NCBI RefSeq assembly: GCF_001544215.1
Contig: NZ_BCQB01000006.1
Span: 1 to 64,000, forward strand
Length of the DNA: 64,000 nt
From: Enterococcus durans NBRC 100479 = LMG 10746
Lineage (GTDB): Bacteria > Bacillota > Bacilli > Lactobacillales > Enterococcaceae
Direction of reading: 5' to 3'
The first letter of the stretch is position 1, and each line of letters opens with the position of its first letter. The notes under the pieces are model-generated. The model did not search any database. It saw only the letters and a list, made by a program, of their open reading frames with translations, and had not been told where the DNA came from. A program made the translations under genes and the position numbers. Positions 9,226 through 19,936 of the stretch are shown in pieces.

Positions 9226-9660
9226 TTATTTTTTTTGTAGTTTATCTGTAGCAGCATTTAAATCTTGTGATAACTGACCACTTACTTCTGTACCTAACAC
9301 AGCATTGTATGCCTGATGAAGTTCTTCCCAGCTACTGTCGATTTCTTTGATGAATTCCCGACCTTCATCCGTCAAATAAACAAGAGACAAGCGTCCGTCG
9401 CTCACTGTTTTGATATACCCTTTATATTCTAATTTTTCAACAAAGCGAGCAATCGTAGACGGCGCAGAATAGAGCATTTGTGCAATATCCTTTTGCGGCA
9501 GTCCATCTTTTTCTTTCAAAATCAACAAGATGAATCCATATGTCGGTGCTAGACCAGTCTTTTTGAACGCCTCATCCGCCATTTTGTTCAACATGCGATC
9601 TAGTTTTTTCACACTAAAAAACAGACATTCATTTAATGCTTGTTCAATTGGTTTTCCCAT
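9226..9660 (-). CDS. MarR family transcriptional regulator
   Basis: This 144-residue winged-helix regulator has the MarR core GLPQKDIAQMLYSAPSTIARFVEKLEYKGYI... and a DGRLSLVYLTDEGREF wing. I start at ATG 9660, preceded by GGGGGAGAAAGA; an upstream in-frame start at 9765 would begin inside the repeat cluster and has no ribosome site. It is encoded directly upstream of the old yellow enzyme operon with an operator-like palindrome between them, so it probably represses that operon and is released by an electrophile or oxidant. The ligand is unknown. Confidence 0.9.
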   Translation of the reverse strand: MGKPIEQALNECLFFSVKKLDRMLNKMADEAFKKTGLAPTYGFILLILKEKDGLPQKDIAQMLYSAPSTIARFVEKLEYKGYIKTVSDGRLSLVYLTDEGREFIKEIDSSWEELHQAYNAVLGTEVSGQLSQDLNAATDKLQKK

Positions 9661-9719
9661 TCTTTCTCCCCCTAATATCAGCGTACATATCATAGTATGA
9701 TTTAAGTTATTTGTCAAAA

Positions 9720-10007
9720 GGTTGTGAAAAGAGGTTGTGAAAAGACCGTTCAGCTCCGCTGACAATAAGAATGGATTTTTCGAAACAGCTCTCCATATTT
9801 TGAAAAATTCAGACTTATTTCAAGGAGTTGGTCTTTGAACACCGTAGATAAGGTTGTGAAAAGAGCGCTTTGACCTGAGCAAATAAGGAGGAAACTCTCG
9901 AAACAGCTCTCCCTGTTTTGAGAGTTTTTGATTTATTGTTGAAGGTCAGCTCTTTGAACACCGTGGATAAGGTTGTGAAAGCTTCATTTTGCTCTAAGCA
10001 TTAGACC
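9720..10007. repeat. Family A hairpin repeats, cluster 2
   Basis: Units begin with GGTTGTGAAA at about 9720/9733, 9852 and 9971 (the last is a fragment). Their tails are TTTGAACACCGTAGATAA and TTTGAACACCGTGGATAA. In the unit at 9852 the inner stem is AAACTCTC (9892-9899) with GAGAGTTT (9920-9927), a sequence unrelated to the stems of cluster 1, while the loop motif AAACAGCTCTCC...TGTTTT is kept. The cluster fills the gap between the MarR and alpha-glucosidase genes; a short duplication of the head motif is visible at 9720-9745. Confidence 0.85.
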
Positions 10008-10013
10008 AAAAAA

Positions 10014-10047
10014 ACTGGAACACACCTAATACATAGGTAAATCCCAG
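10014..10047 (-). terminator. Terminator candidate after the alpha-glucosidase gene
   Basis: On the minus strand CTGGGA...TTCCAG with an inner ACCT...AGGT stem is followed by a run of seven T. It lies about 100 bases past the glucosidase stop at 10152. Confidence 0.5.
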
Positions 10048-10151
10048 CTTTTTATTGATTTTCAGTTCGCTAGTTATCATTAGAAATACCAGTAAACAGA
10101 TGCAAAATACCCAGCTACTACTTGTTCTCTCCAAAAATTGAACAATCAAGC

Positions 10152-12253
<2,102 letters not shown>

Positions 12254-13571
12254 TTACACGTTCAATATCCACATAAAACCGATGAAGACGAAGAATAATA
12301 GGTACATGATTGGTGAAACTTCTTTTCCGCGTTTTGCAGCAAGCATTGTGATTGGATAGAAAATGAATCCTAATGCAATCCCATCTGAGATACTATAAGT
12401 CAATGGCATACCAATCAAAATCAAGAATGAAGGAATAGCGATCTCTAATTTGCCCCATTCGATTTGTCGTAATGATTGTGCCATCAAGACACCAACCATG
12501 ATCAACGCTGGTGCTGTCACTTGAGAAGTAACGACAGATAATAGTGGTGAGAAGAACAATCCTAACAAGAAGAATATCCCTGTTGTCACAGCTGTGATCC
12601 CTGAGCGACCACCGACTGCGATTCCTGCTGATGATTCAACAAATGCCCCAACTGGTGATGTTCCTAATAAAGAACCAGCAAGCATTGCTGTTGAGTCAGA
12701 AGCTAATGCTTTTCCAACACGTGGCATTTTGTTGTCTTTCATGAAACCAGCTTGATTGGCAAGGCCAACTAATGTACCTGCCGTATCAAAGAAAGTGACC
12801 AATAAGAAAGTTAACACAACCACCCACATTTGTAGAGAATTGATATCCCCTACATGTTTTAGGGCAACCAAGAATGTCGGTTTCAAACTTGGTGCAGCTG
12901 AAACGATTTGAGACGGCATTGGAATCAATCCAGTAATCAAGCCTAAAATTGTCGTTGCTGCCATCCCGATAAAAATACCTCCAGGAACACGACGAACAAG
13001 TAAAATCGCTGTGATCGCTAGTCCAAAGATAGTAAGCCATGTCGTTCCTACACTTAAGGAACCTAATCCAACTAAAGTTGATTTATTCGAAACGATGATG
13101 CCACCTTCACTTAAACCAAGAAAAGCAATAAACAAACCAATTCCACCTGAAATAGCATATTTCAAGTCTGCAGGTATTGCATCGATGATCATTTCACGCA
13201 ATTTAAAGATCGTGATCAAAATAAAGATCAATGAAGCAACGAAAACTCCTGCTAACGCTGTTTCCCAAGGAATACCCATTCCTAAACAAACAGAATAAGC
13301 AAAAAAGGCATTGATCCCTAAAGCTGGCGCCGTTCCAATTGGGTAACGTGCTAAAACACCCATCAAGATACAGCCGATTGCACTTGCCAAAGCAGTAGCA
13401 GTAAATACTGCTCCCTCATCCATACCAGAGGCACCTAAAACAGTTGGATTCACAAACAAAATATACGCCATTGAAATAAACGTCGTGAAACCAGCAAGTA
13501 CCTCTCTTTTAACTGTTGTACCTAGTTTTTCAATCTCGAAGTAGGAAAGTATTTTTTCCTTAATCTTCCAT
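12254..13571 (-). pseudogene. NCS2 purine permease (AzgA/PbuG type), frameshifted at codon 4
   Basis: A 405-codon open frame from 13471 encodes a 12-segment guanine/hypoxanthine-type permease (AYILFVNPTVLGASGMDEGA, ALGINAFFAYS, TLVGLANQAGF). It lacks the usual 33 N-terminal residues. These are present just upstream in the same frame (KEKILSYFEIEKLGTTVKRE then VLAGFTTFIS). The natural ATG at 13571, preceded by AGGGGG, reads MED and then hits TAA because one extra T is present at about 13562-13563. Removing it gives MEDKEKILS... and a 438-residue protein of normal length. Initiation at an in-frame ATT (13564) is conceivable. Either the gene is broken or this is a base-call error. Confidence 0.75.
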
Positions 13572-13784
13572 CCCCCTAAAAGCCGAACATTTATAAAAAA
13601 GTCCTTTAAAAATTAGTTTTATTAATAAAACAACGAGGTTAATCATATACTAAATAATAACATAAGTAAATAAAAAATTCGGATTTTAAGCAAAATCCGA
13701 ACATTAATTCTTTATTTTTTCCATTAAGACTTTTAGCGTGAACATTAGCTTTTTATTCAAAACTTAAATTCTTATCGTATGCTC

Positions 13785-14042
13785 TTATTTTTTCGTGTTT
13801 TCGCGAGCAATTCGTCGCTGTTCTTCTGCAATAAACGCCTTATTGTCAATTTCATGTTGCCAACTTGTTACCGTATCATGTGCATGATTCATTGAATTCA
13901 ATCCACCAAAGCCAGTATCGACCATCTTGCCCCAGCCTTTTGTATGATCTTTGCCAGATTCACTATTTTTCTTTCTTAACTTTTCACTTTTTTCTCCCCG
14001 TCGCTCTTTTAAGTACACTTCCATTTTTTCAGTTAGACTCAT
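13785..14042 (-). CDS. Small hydrophilic protein of unknown function
   Basis: An 85-residue, highly charged protein begins MSLTEKMEVYLKERRGEKSE. I chose ATG 14042, preceded by GGAAGAAG, over an upstream in-frame codon at 14072. It has no membrane segment; the middle (KGWGKMVDTGFGGLNSMNHA) is glycine-rich and the end is a Lys/Arg-rich helix. It overlaps the end of the VOC gene by 14 bases and is therefore translationally coupled to it. I do not recognise the family. Confidence 0.65.
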   Translation of the reverse strand: MSLTEKMEVYLKERRGEKSEKLRKKNSESGKDHTKGWGKMVDTGFGGLNSMNHAHDTVTSWQHEIDNKAFIAEEQRRIARENTKK

Positions 14043-14415
14043 TTTCTTCTTCCTTTCTTTCCATCTGGCCAATCACAAAATAGTTTCCTTCCGGATCAGA
14101 AAAATTAAATGTCAAAACGCCATTGTTATCCATGATTTCACCAGGATTTTCCATTTGTTCATAGATTTCCTCAAATCGATCGGTAAAAAATAGTATTGAT
14201 GGAGACGTACCTAATACTTCTGGTGAAAAGCGTTGCACAAAAACTTTAGGGAAAATACCTAATTCAAATTCAGAAGAGATTGCTACTATCACACTGTGGA
14301 ACTCTTCTGGTAATTCAACTGTTTCGCTGACTGTCGCTCCTAGTTTTTCGACAAAAAACTGACTGATTTTTTCAACATCTTCTGCATAGAGCATCACACG
14401 AGTTTTACCGATCAT
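14029..14415 (-). CDS. VOC superfamily (glyoxalase-like) protein
   Basis: This 128-residue protein has the paired beta-alpha-beta layout of the vicinal-oxygen-chelate fold: MIGKTRVMLYAEDVEKISQF at the start and NNGVLTFNFSDPEGNYFVIG near the end. I start at ATG 14415 behind AGGAGGACATAAA. Members include glyoxalase I, dioxygenases and resistance proteins that bind a drug; which applies is not visible here. It is coupled to the downstream small gene by overlap. Confidence 0.82.
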   Translation of the reverse strand: MIGKTRVMLYAEDVEKISQFFVEKLGATVSETVELPEEFHSVIVAISSEFELGIFPKVFVQRFSPEVLGTSPSILFFTDRFEEIYEQMENPGEIMDNNGVLTFNFSDPEGNYFVIGQMERKEEENESN

Positions 14416-14490
14416 TTTATGTCCTCCTTTTATTTCCATTTGTATAGGGAAACTAATTACTTCTATTATATCACGAAAGCGGATTCTACC

Positions 14491-14537
14491 AAAAAAACCT
14501 CTACCAATGCGAGAACACTTTCAAGCATATGGTAGAG
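14491..14537 (-). terminator. Terminator of the GNAT-B3/4 operon
   Basis: On the minus strand CTCTACCATATGC pairs with GCATTGGTAGAG and runs into seven T. It is directly downstream of the gene ending at 14564. Confidence 0.75.
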
Positions 14538-14563
14538 AGTTCTTATTGGTGAGGCTTATTTTT

Positions 14564-15277
14564 TTAATTCATTGTTACTTCTGTTTGATTTTTTGTTAAA
14601 GTGTAATGATTGCTTGTCACATGGAATGTTTGATCGATCATTTTCTTTAATTCAAGAATTACTTCGTTCCCACGTTTTGCTTGTTCTGGATTGATTGATT
14701 CGATGACCAAAACAGCATGCGCAGTTTCTTCGGTAAGCATTGTCCGCTGTGCTTCTCGCCAATTTAAACAACGGCAAATAGCACCTTCTTCATCATAGTA
14801 GATGATTTCTTCTGGCAACGCTGGCGCATCTTTGTCTGCTCCTAGAGGTAAGAATTTTTCTCCACCTTTTGCCTTTCCTAAATGCAGATCTCCTTGGATT
14901 TTCGCAATATCTTCCCCACCACATGGCACACCATATTTTAGTGAGATACTATTGTAAATATCTACCAAAGGATTGATTGGGTAAAATTCACGTTCTTGAT
15001 TGGCCCTTTTCAATAATGCTTCAATAGAAGAGCGTGCCCCTTTTTTTGTTTTGAATTGCGTAAAAGCTTGGCGCCATTGTGCAATCACTTCATTTTGACT
15101 AAAGGGTTCTTCTGTTAGATACGTTCTTGCTTCTTTTGCTGCCTGATTCAATAAATGATGATAGGTTTCTTCTTGGTCTTCTTGGACATGATTATCGATA
15201 CCTTCAACAGTTAAGACCTCGATCGTTGCTTCAGGAAAAACTTCCCAAAAAGTTGAGTCTACAATTACTTTATTCAT
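14564..15277 (-). CDS. B3/B4 tRNA-binding domain protein
   Basis: This 237-residue protein matches the free-standing B3/B4 (phenylalanyl-tRNA synthetase beta-chain editing) fold: ...NPLVDIYNSISLKYGVPCGG followed by GDLHLGKAKGGEKFLPLGAD and ICRCLNWREAQRTMLTEET. Stand-alone B3/4 proteins are thought to edit mischarged tRNA or bind amino acids; the role is not proven. It overlaps the end of the acetyltransferase gene upstream by 8 bases and has its own GGAGGAGAAATGA ribosome site, so the two form an operon, probably led by the MarR gene at 16275. Confidence 0.85.
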   Translation of the reverse strand: MNKVIVDSTFWEVFPEATIEVLTVEGIDNHVQEDQEETYHHLLNQAAKEARTYLTEEPFSQNEVIAQWRQAFTQFKTKKGARSSIEALLKRANQEREFYPINPLVDIYNSISLKYGVPCGGEDIAKIQGDLHLGKAKGGEKFLPLGADKDAPALPEEIIYYDEEGAICRCLNWREAQRTMLTEETAHAVLVIESINPEQAKRGNEVILELKKMIDQTFHVTSNHYTLTKNQTEVTMN

Positions 15278-15809
15278 TCATTTCTCCTCCATTGATTTCT
15301 TTGACAAAAATATAATCTGTTTGAGCGTCATCACCCATATAAAAAATATGTTCGCTATGATGCGAAAAACCATGTTTCTTATAAAAGCGCAGGGCTGGGT
15401 GATTGTGTTCCCATACGCCTAACCAAATTGCTTCTTTTTGTTGTTCTTGCGCTCGTTGGATAGCAAGCGCCATGAGCGTTGAGCCGATTCCATTAGCTTT
15501 AAATGCACTGCGTACATAGATCCGCTCAATTTCTAAAAAATGATCCCCCATTTTTTCTGATTGTGCTTGGTCAACATTCAGTTTCAAATAACCTGCGATC
15601 TCGCCATCTACCATTGCCCAGTAAAATTCTGATTGTTCATTTTGCAGTTCTTTCATCAATTTATTGATCTCATATGCTTCATCTAAATAAATCCGCATCA
15701 GTTCCTCACTGTTATATTCGCCAAACGTATCTCGATAGGTTTCAATACTGATTATTTGAAGAAGTTCCGCATCTGAAACGGTCATTTTCTTGATTTCGAT
15801 TTTTTCCAC
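15270..15809 (-). CDS. GNAT family N-acetyltransferase
   Basis: This 179-residue acetyltransferase has the acetyl-CoA loop (about 100-112, VRSAFKANGIGSTLM) and the C-terminal WEHNHPALRFYKKHGF signature of the GNAT fold. The start is a GTG at 15809 preceded by AGGAAC. The substrate (polyamine, peptide or small amine) is not identifiable; the ISIETYRDTFGEYN N-terminus resembles the spermidine acetyltransferase-like PaiA group. It is the middle gene of a MarR-GNAT-B3/4 run. Confidence 0.85.
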   Translation of the reverse strand: MEKIEIKKMTVSDAELLQIISIETYRDTFGEYNSEELMRIYLDEAYEINKLMKELQNEQSEFYWAMVDGEIAGYLKLNVDQAQSEKMGDHFLEIERIYVRSAFKANGIGSTLMALAIQRAQEQQKEAIWLGVWEHNHPALRFYKKHGFSHHSEHIFYMGDDAQTDYIFVKEINGGEMNE

Positions 15810-15822
15810 TTGCCTGTTCCTT

Positions 15823-16275
15823 TCAATAAATTCTTTTGTTGCCCTTTTTTACAAAATTCCAATCCTCACTCACATTTTGTCGAACTTTTTTTAATATCCT
15901 TTGCAATTGTTCAACTTCTGCTGATGTCAATCCTTTGAGTGCTACCTGATTGGAATAATGGTGTTCCCGGATGATAAATGGATAGATTTTTTTCCCTTTG
16001 TCTGTCGGATAGAGTTTCTTGATTTTTTTATTTGTCTGATCCGCCGCACTTTGGACCATCCCTTTTTCTTCCAACCGTTTGATTGCTCGTGCCGTCGTCG
16101 TGCGATCGACTTTGATCATTTCTGCTAGTTTTTCTTGGATGATTCCAGGATGTTCGCAAATACGTACCAAATAAAGGTATTGACCTCTTGTTAATTCGAT
16201 TTCTTTAAATTCAATATTGCTGATCGAATCTAAGGCTCGAGAAATCATCCCGATTTCTCTAATGATGTCGTCCAT
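15823..16275 (-). CDS. MarR family transcriptional regulator
   Basis: This 150-residue winged-helix protein carries the core GIIQEKLAEMIKVDRTTTAR with ADQTNKKIKKLYPTDKGKKIYPFI as wing. It starts at ATG 16275 after AAGGAGGACAAG. It ends 13 bases before the acetyltransferase start, so it probably co-transcribes with and controls the downstream genes and itself. The ligand is unknown. Confidence 0.88.
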   Translation of the reverse strand: MDDIIREIGMISRALDSISNIEFKEIELTRGQYLYLVRICEHPGIIQEKLAEMIKVDRTTTARAIKRLEEKGMVQSAADQTNKKIKKLYPTDKGKKIYPFIIREHHYSNQVALKGLTSAEVEQLQRILKKVRQNVSEDWNFVKKGNKRIY

Positions 16276-16374
16276 CTTGTCCTCCTTTGGTTAAATGTTA
16301 GTCTTATTTTACACCATTTAGTTGCAAATGCAACAATTTTTAACCAAAAAAGAAAGTTCAGTCCTGATTATGTG

Positions 16375-16480
16375 GAAAGAGCATGTGGGGCAAATCTAGA
16401 AATCAGGTTTGCTACAGACTCTCGAGTAAACGGCGGGAGCAGAAGCAAGAAACACTTTTGTCTCGACCTCTTTCCTTCAC
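16375..16480. repeat. Family B repeat, degenerate copy
   Basis: The copy runs from GGAAAGAGCATGTGGGGCAAAT to ACACTTTTGTCTCGACCTCTTTCC, with an outer GGAAAGAG...CTCTTTCC inverted repeat. It shares the interior AATCAGGTTTGCTACAGACTC with the copy at 12045. It sits between the MarR gene and the end of trpA. Confidence 0.75.
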
Positions 16481-16560
16481 TTTCATTATGCCTGAACGTC
16501 TTTTTGATTATTTACCGAGTTGCTTCCTCAATAGCCCCAACTATTGTGAATATTACTTTT

Positions 16561-17313
16561 TTAACGCAAGAGTTCCCCAATCAATTCTTGTGTTTTGGTC
16601 AATCCGTCTACTTGCAAGGAATGAACAATCTTAGATCCTACTACTACTCCATCGCAACACTGCGCAAATCGCCGGACATGTTCTGCTTTTGAAATGCCAA
16701 AACCTGCTAAAACAGGAATCGCACTTTTTTCTTTGATTTCTTTTAGATGCTCTGTCAGATTTTGCTGATAGGTTTTATTGACTCCAGTTGTTCCGTTGAT
16801 CGTTACCGCATAGATAAAGCCTTCTGCTTCTTTTACTAAGGTGTCGATTCGTTCACTCGGACTAGTCAAAGAAACCAATTGGATCAGTGCAATGTCGCCT
16901 AGCTCAGGCAAGACCAAGTCACGGTGCTCATAAGGGAGATCCGGGATAATGACCCCTTGGACATGACAATCTTTTAAATCATCTACAAGTTTCTTCACAC
17001 CGTAATGAAAGAATGAATTACTATATCCCATTAAAATCAATGGGACTGGTGAGCGATAATCTTGTAATACTGCAATGATTTTCTTTAGAGTTACCTGATG
17101 TTTGAAAGCATTCAAACCAGCTTCTTGAATAATGGGACCATCTGCTACTGGATCGGAAAAAGGAATCCCTAACTCAATTGCAGTTGCTCCGCTTTTTGCT
17201 AACATCTCGATTTCTTCTGATAGATGTTCTAGGCCCTGAGCACCAGCCATGATATAAGGAATGAATAAAGGTTTTGTTGTTTGATTTTCCAAATAAAGGG
17301 TTAAAGGTTTCAT
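16561..17313 (-). CDS. trpA: Tryptophan synthase alpha chain
   Basis: This 250-residue TIM-barrel subunit converts indole-3-glycerol phosphate to indole and glyceraldehyde 3-phosphate, in complex with TrpB in the cytoplasm. The catalytic Glu and Asp are in [16 protein letters not shown]; the phosphate loop [12 protein letters not shown] and GVVVGSKIV are intact. The start is ATG 17313, overlapping the trpB stop by 4 bases. It is the last gene of trpEGDCFBA. Length is normal and no lesion is seen, although the partner trpB carries a stop at codon 8. Confidence 0.93.
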   Translation of the reverse strand: MKPLTLYLENQTTKPLFIPYIMAGAQGLEHLSEEIEMLAKSGATAIELGIPFSDPVADGPIIQEAGLNAFKHQVTLKKIIAVLQDYRSPVPLILMGYSNSFFHYGVKKLVDDLKDCHVQGVIIPDLPYEHRDLVLPELGDIALIQLVSLTSPSERIDTLVKEAEGFIYAVTINGTTGVNKTYQQNLTEHLKEIKEKSAIPVLAGFGISKAEHVRRFAQCCDGVVVGSKIVHSLQVDGLTKTQELIGELLR

Positions 17314-18497
17314 GCTTGTTCCTCCATTTCTTTGATTTGTTGCACATCTTTGTCCCCACGACCCGATAAGCAAACGACGATCAATTCATCTTTAGCCATA
17401 GTTGGTGCTAATTTCATGACATGAGCTAACGCATGGGAACTTTCCAATGCTGGAATGATCCCCTCTTTTTCAGACAAAAGATGGAATGCTTCGACAGCTT
17501 CACGATCGGTGATTGCTGCATATTCTGCACGGCCACTAGTATATAAATAAGAATGTTCTGGCCCGATCCCTGGGTAATCCAGGCCTGCCGAAATAGAAAA
17601 TGCTTCAATGACTTGTCCATCATCATCTTGAAGCAAGTGCATCTTCGCTCCATGCAGCACGCCAACACTTCCTTTATTGATCGACGCAGCATGTTCATTG
17701 GTATCCAAGCCATGCCCTGAAGCTTCAACACCAATCAATCGCACTGGATCATTGAGGAAAGGATAAAACAATCCCATTGAATTGCTTCCCCCACCAACAC
17801 ATGCGATCGCCACATCTGGTAACCGGCCTTCTGCTTCTAAAATCTGGCGGCGTGCTTCAGTTCCAATCACGCTTTGGTAATCCCGCACAATTTCAGGGAA
17901 CGGATGCGGGCCTAAGACTGATCCCATGACGTAATGTGTATCTTCTACATGTTCGACCCAATAGCGTAATGCCTCGTTGACTGCATCTTTGAGTGTCTTG
18001 CTGCCAGAAGTCACACTAACTACCTTTGCACCTAATAACTCCATCCGAAAGACATTCAGCTCTTGGCGTTTGACATCTATTTCTCCCATAAAGATCGTAC
18101 ATTCCATCCCGAACAAAGCAGCCGCAGTAGCCGTAGCGACTCCATGTTGCCCTGCTCCTGTTTCTGCTACAACTTTCTTTTTACCCATTCGTTTGGCTAA
18201 CAGTACTTGTCCTAATGCATTGTTGATTTTATGGGCTCCTGTATGATTCAAGTCTTCCCGTTTCAAATAGATCTTCGCACCACCAAGATGTTCTGTTAAT
18301 CGTTGTGCAAAATAAAGTGGATTCTCACGTCCTACATATTGCTTTAAATAGTAGGAAAATTCTTTCTGGAATTCCACATCTTTTTTTGTTTCTTCATAAG
18401 TTTCTGTCAATTCTTTGACTGCGTACATCAAGGTTTCTGGGACGAACTGTCCACCAAATTCCCCATAAAATCCTTATTCATTCGGTTGTTGGTACAT
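17310..18497 (-). pseudogene. trpB: Tryptophan synthase beta chain with nonsense codon 8
   Basis: The authentic start is ATG 18497, behind AAAAAGGAGGAAACAAC, and reads MYQQPNE then TAA (18476-18474), then [20 protein letters not shown]. Family members have Tyr at that point ([11 protein letters not shown]), so a TAT/TAC codon has become TAA. The rest (373 codons from an internal ATG at 18431) is intact: PLP lysine in [13 protein letters not shown], phosphate loop [10 protein letters not shown]. Re-initiation at 18431 would drop 22 residues, including the conserved N-terminal segment, and there is no ribosome site there, so activity is doubtful. The gene would otherwise condense indole with serine. 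Confidence 0.88.
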
Positions 18498-18572
18498 GTT
18501 GTTTCCTCCTTTTTTACTGATAGACTGTGTCATGCCTCTTTATCGCGTTGCTTTCAACGGATCCTTTACGTT

Positions 18573-19173
18573 TCAGCTGTTATCAGCAATTCTCACCGCT
18601 TCACAAAATGCGCTGATTTTTGCTAGATCCTTTTTCCCATCTGTCTCGACACCACTTGATACATCCACTACTTTCGGATGGAAATAAGCAATGGCTTCTC
18701 CCACATTTTCAGCTGTCAAACCGCCAGCTAACCACAACTTTTCTTTTTCTAACTGCTGTACTGCGACAACTGACCAATCAAAACGCTGACCATTCCCGCC
18801 CATATATTAGTAGGTGGGGCATCCAATAAAAGAAAATCTTCACCAGTCGCTACTGTCAATGACACATTTTTAGTCACACTTTTTGCTCGAATAATCGGAA
18901 CATCCAACTGCTGAAATTTTTTTCTCCATGGATCTGGACGAAATCAAGTTGAGCGATCTTAACAATCTCTTCGACGAATTCTTTTGTAGGTGAAACAAAC
19001 ACCCCGACTTTTTTTACTTTTTCAGGAAGATCTTGCGTAAGTGCACGAACGTTTTCGGGAGTGATTTTTCTTGGACTCTCTGCGAAAACAAATCCGAGAT
19101 AAGAAGCCCCGGATTGAATTGCTGTATCGATCGCCGTTTTTGTCGTCAATCCACAAATCTTAATCTCAGTCAT
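18573..19173 (-). pseudogene. trpF: Phosphoribosylanthranilate isomerase with two frameshifts
   Basis: Starting at ATG 19173, MTEIKICGLTTKTAIDTAIQ through DFVQIHGEKN is a normal TrpF N-terminal half. At a run of seven A (near 18916-18922) the frame shifts; the next frame continues FQQLDVPIIRAKSVTKNVSL...DFLLLDAPPTN. A second shift at AATATATGG (near 18802-18807, an apparent AT duplication) moves to the frame MGGNGQRFDWSVVAVQQLEK...GLTAENVGEAIAYFHPKVVD that ends at 18573. One A inserted and one AT removed would restore a protein of about 200 residues. As written the gene cannot make TrpF. It overlaps trpC by 4 bases. Confidence 0.88.
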
Positions 19174-19928
19174 CTTCTCGACACCTGCAATTCCTTTACT
19201 TTTTCTTCCACGTTTCCTGCTCTCATCAGCGTTTCACCTACCAAGATTCCTTGATAATTTTGACTGATTTTCTCAACATCCTGTGCTGTTTTAAAGCCAG
19301 ACTCACTGATATAAATACATCGACCTTCTGGCTGACTCAAATCAATACTGGTCTGTATGCTGACTTGGAAGGTCTTTAAGTTGCGATTATTGACTCCAAT
19401 AATCGTAGCGCCGATTTCTTTCGCAGTTGCTAATTCCTGGGCGTCGTGGGTTTCCACTAAGACTTCTAAGCCTAACTCAGTCGCATACTCATGCAATTCC
19501 TTCAATCTTACCTTTGGCAAAGTTGCAACAATCAGTAAAATCAGACTTGCACCTGCTTGTTTTGCTCGTACGATCTGCTGTTCATCAATAATGAAATCCT
19601 TACATAACACCGGTACATCGACTACTTGAGCAACTGCTGTCAAATCATGGATCGTTCCATTGAAAAAGACAGGATCGGTCAATACAGAGATGGCACTGAC
19701 ACCAGCTGTTTCATATGTTTTCGCCTGTTGCAAAATATCAACCGTTCCATTGATCAGGCCTTTAGAAGGAGAAGCTCGTTTGATTTCTCCAATGATATGG
19801 ACTTTTTTAGGGTTTCCTTTTACCGCTTGATAAAAGGAAGGCCGCTGCTTCTCTACTCGTTTTTCGACCGGCGTTAAGTTGTTCACTTCATTTGCTTTTT
19901 CTTTTAAGATTTTCTCTAAAAAATCCAT
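19170..19928 (-). CDS. trpC: Indole-3-glycerol phosphate synthase
   Basis: This 252-residue TIM-barrel enzyme closes CdRP to indole-3-glycerol phosphate. Signatures: VHIIGEIKRASPSKG, VLCKDFIIDEQQI (catalytic Lys), LEVLVETHDAQEL, IIGVNNRNLKTF and ILVGETLMRAGN. Length and motifs are normal. It lies 8 bases after trpD and overlaps trpF by 4 bases in the trp operon. Confidence 0.95.
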   Translation of the reverse strand: MDFLEKILKEKANEVNNLTPVEKRVEKQRPSFYQAVKGNPKKVHIIGEIKRASPSKGLINGTVDILQQAKTYETAGVSAISVLTDPVFFNGTIHDLTAVAQVVDVPVLCKDFIIDEQQIVRAKQAGASLILLIVATLPKVRLKELHEYATELGLEVLVETHDAQELATAKEIGATIIGVNNRNLKTFQVSIQTSIDLSQPEGRCIYISESGFKTAQDVEKISQNYQGILVGETLMRAGNVEEKVKELQVSRR

Positions 19929-19936
19929 CCGCTCAC

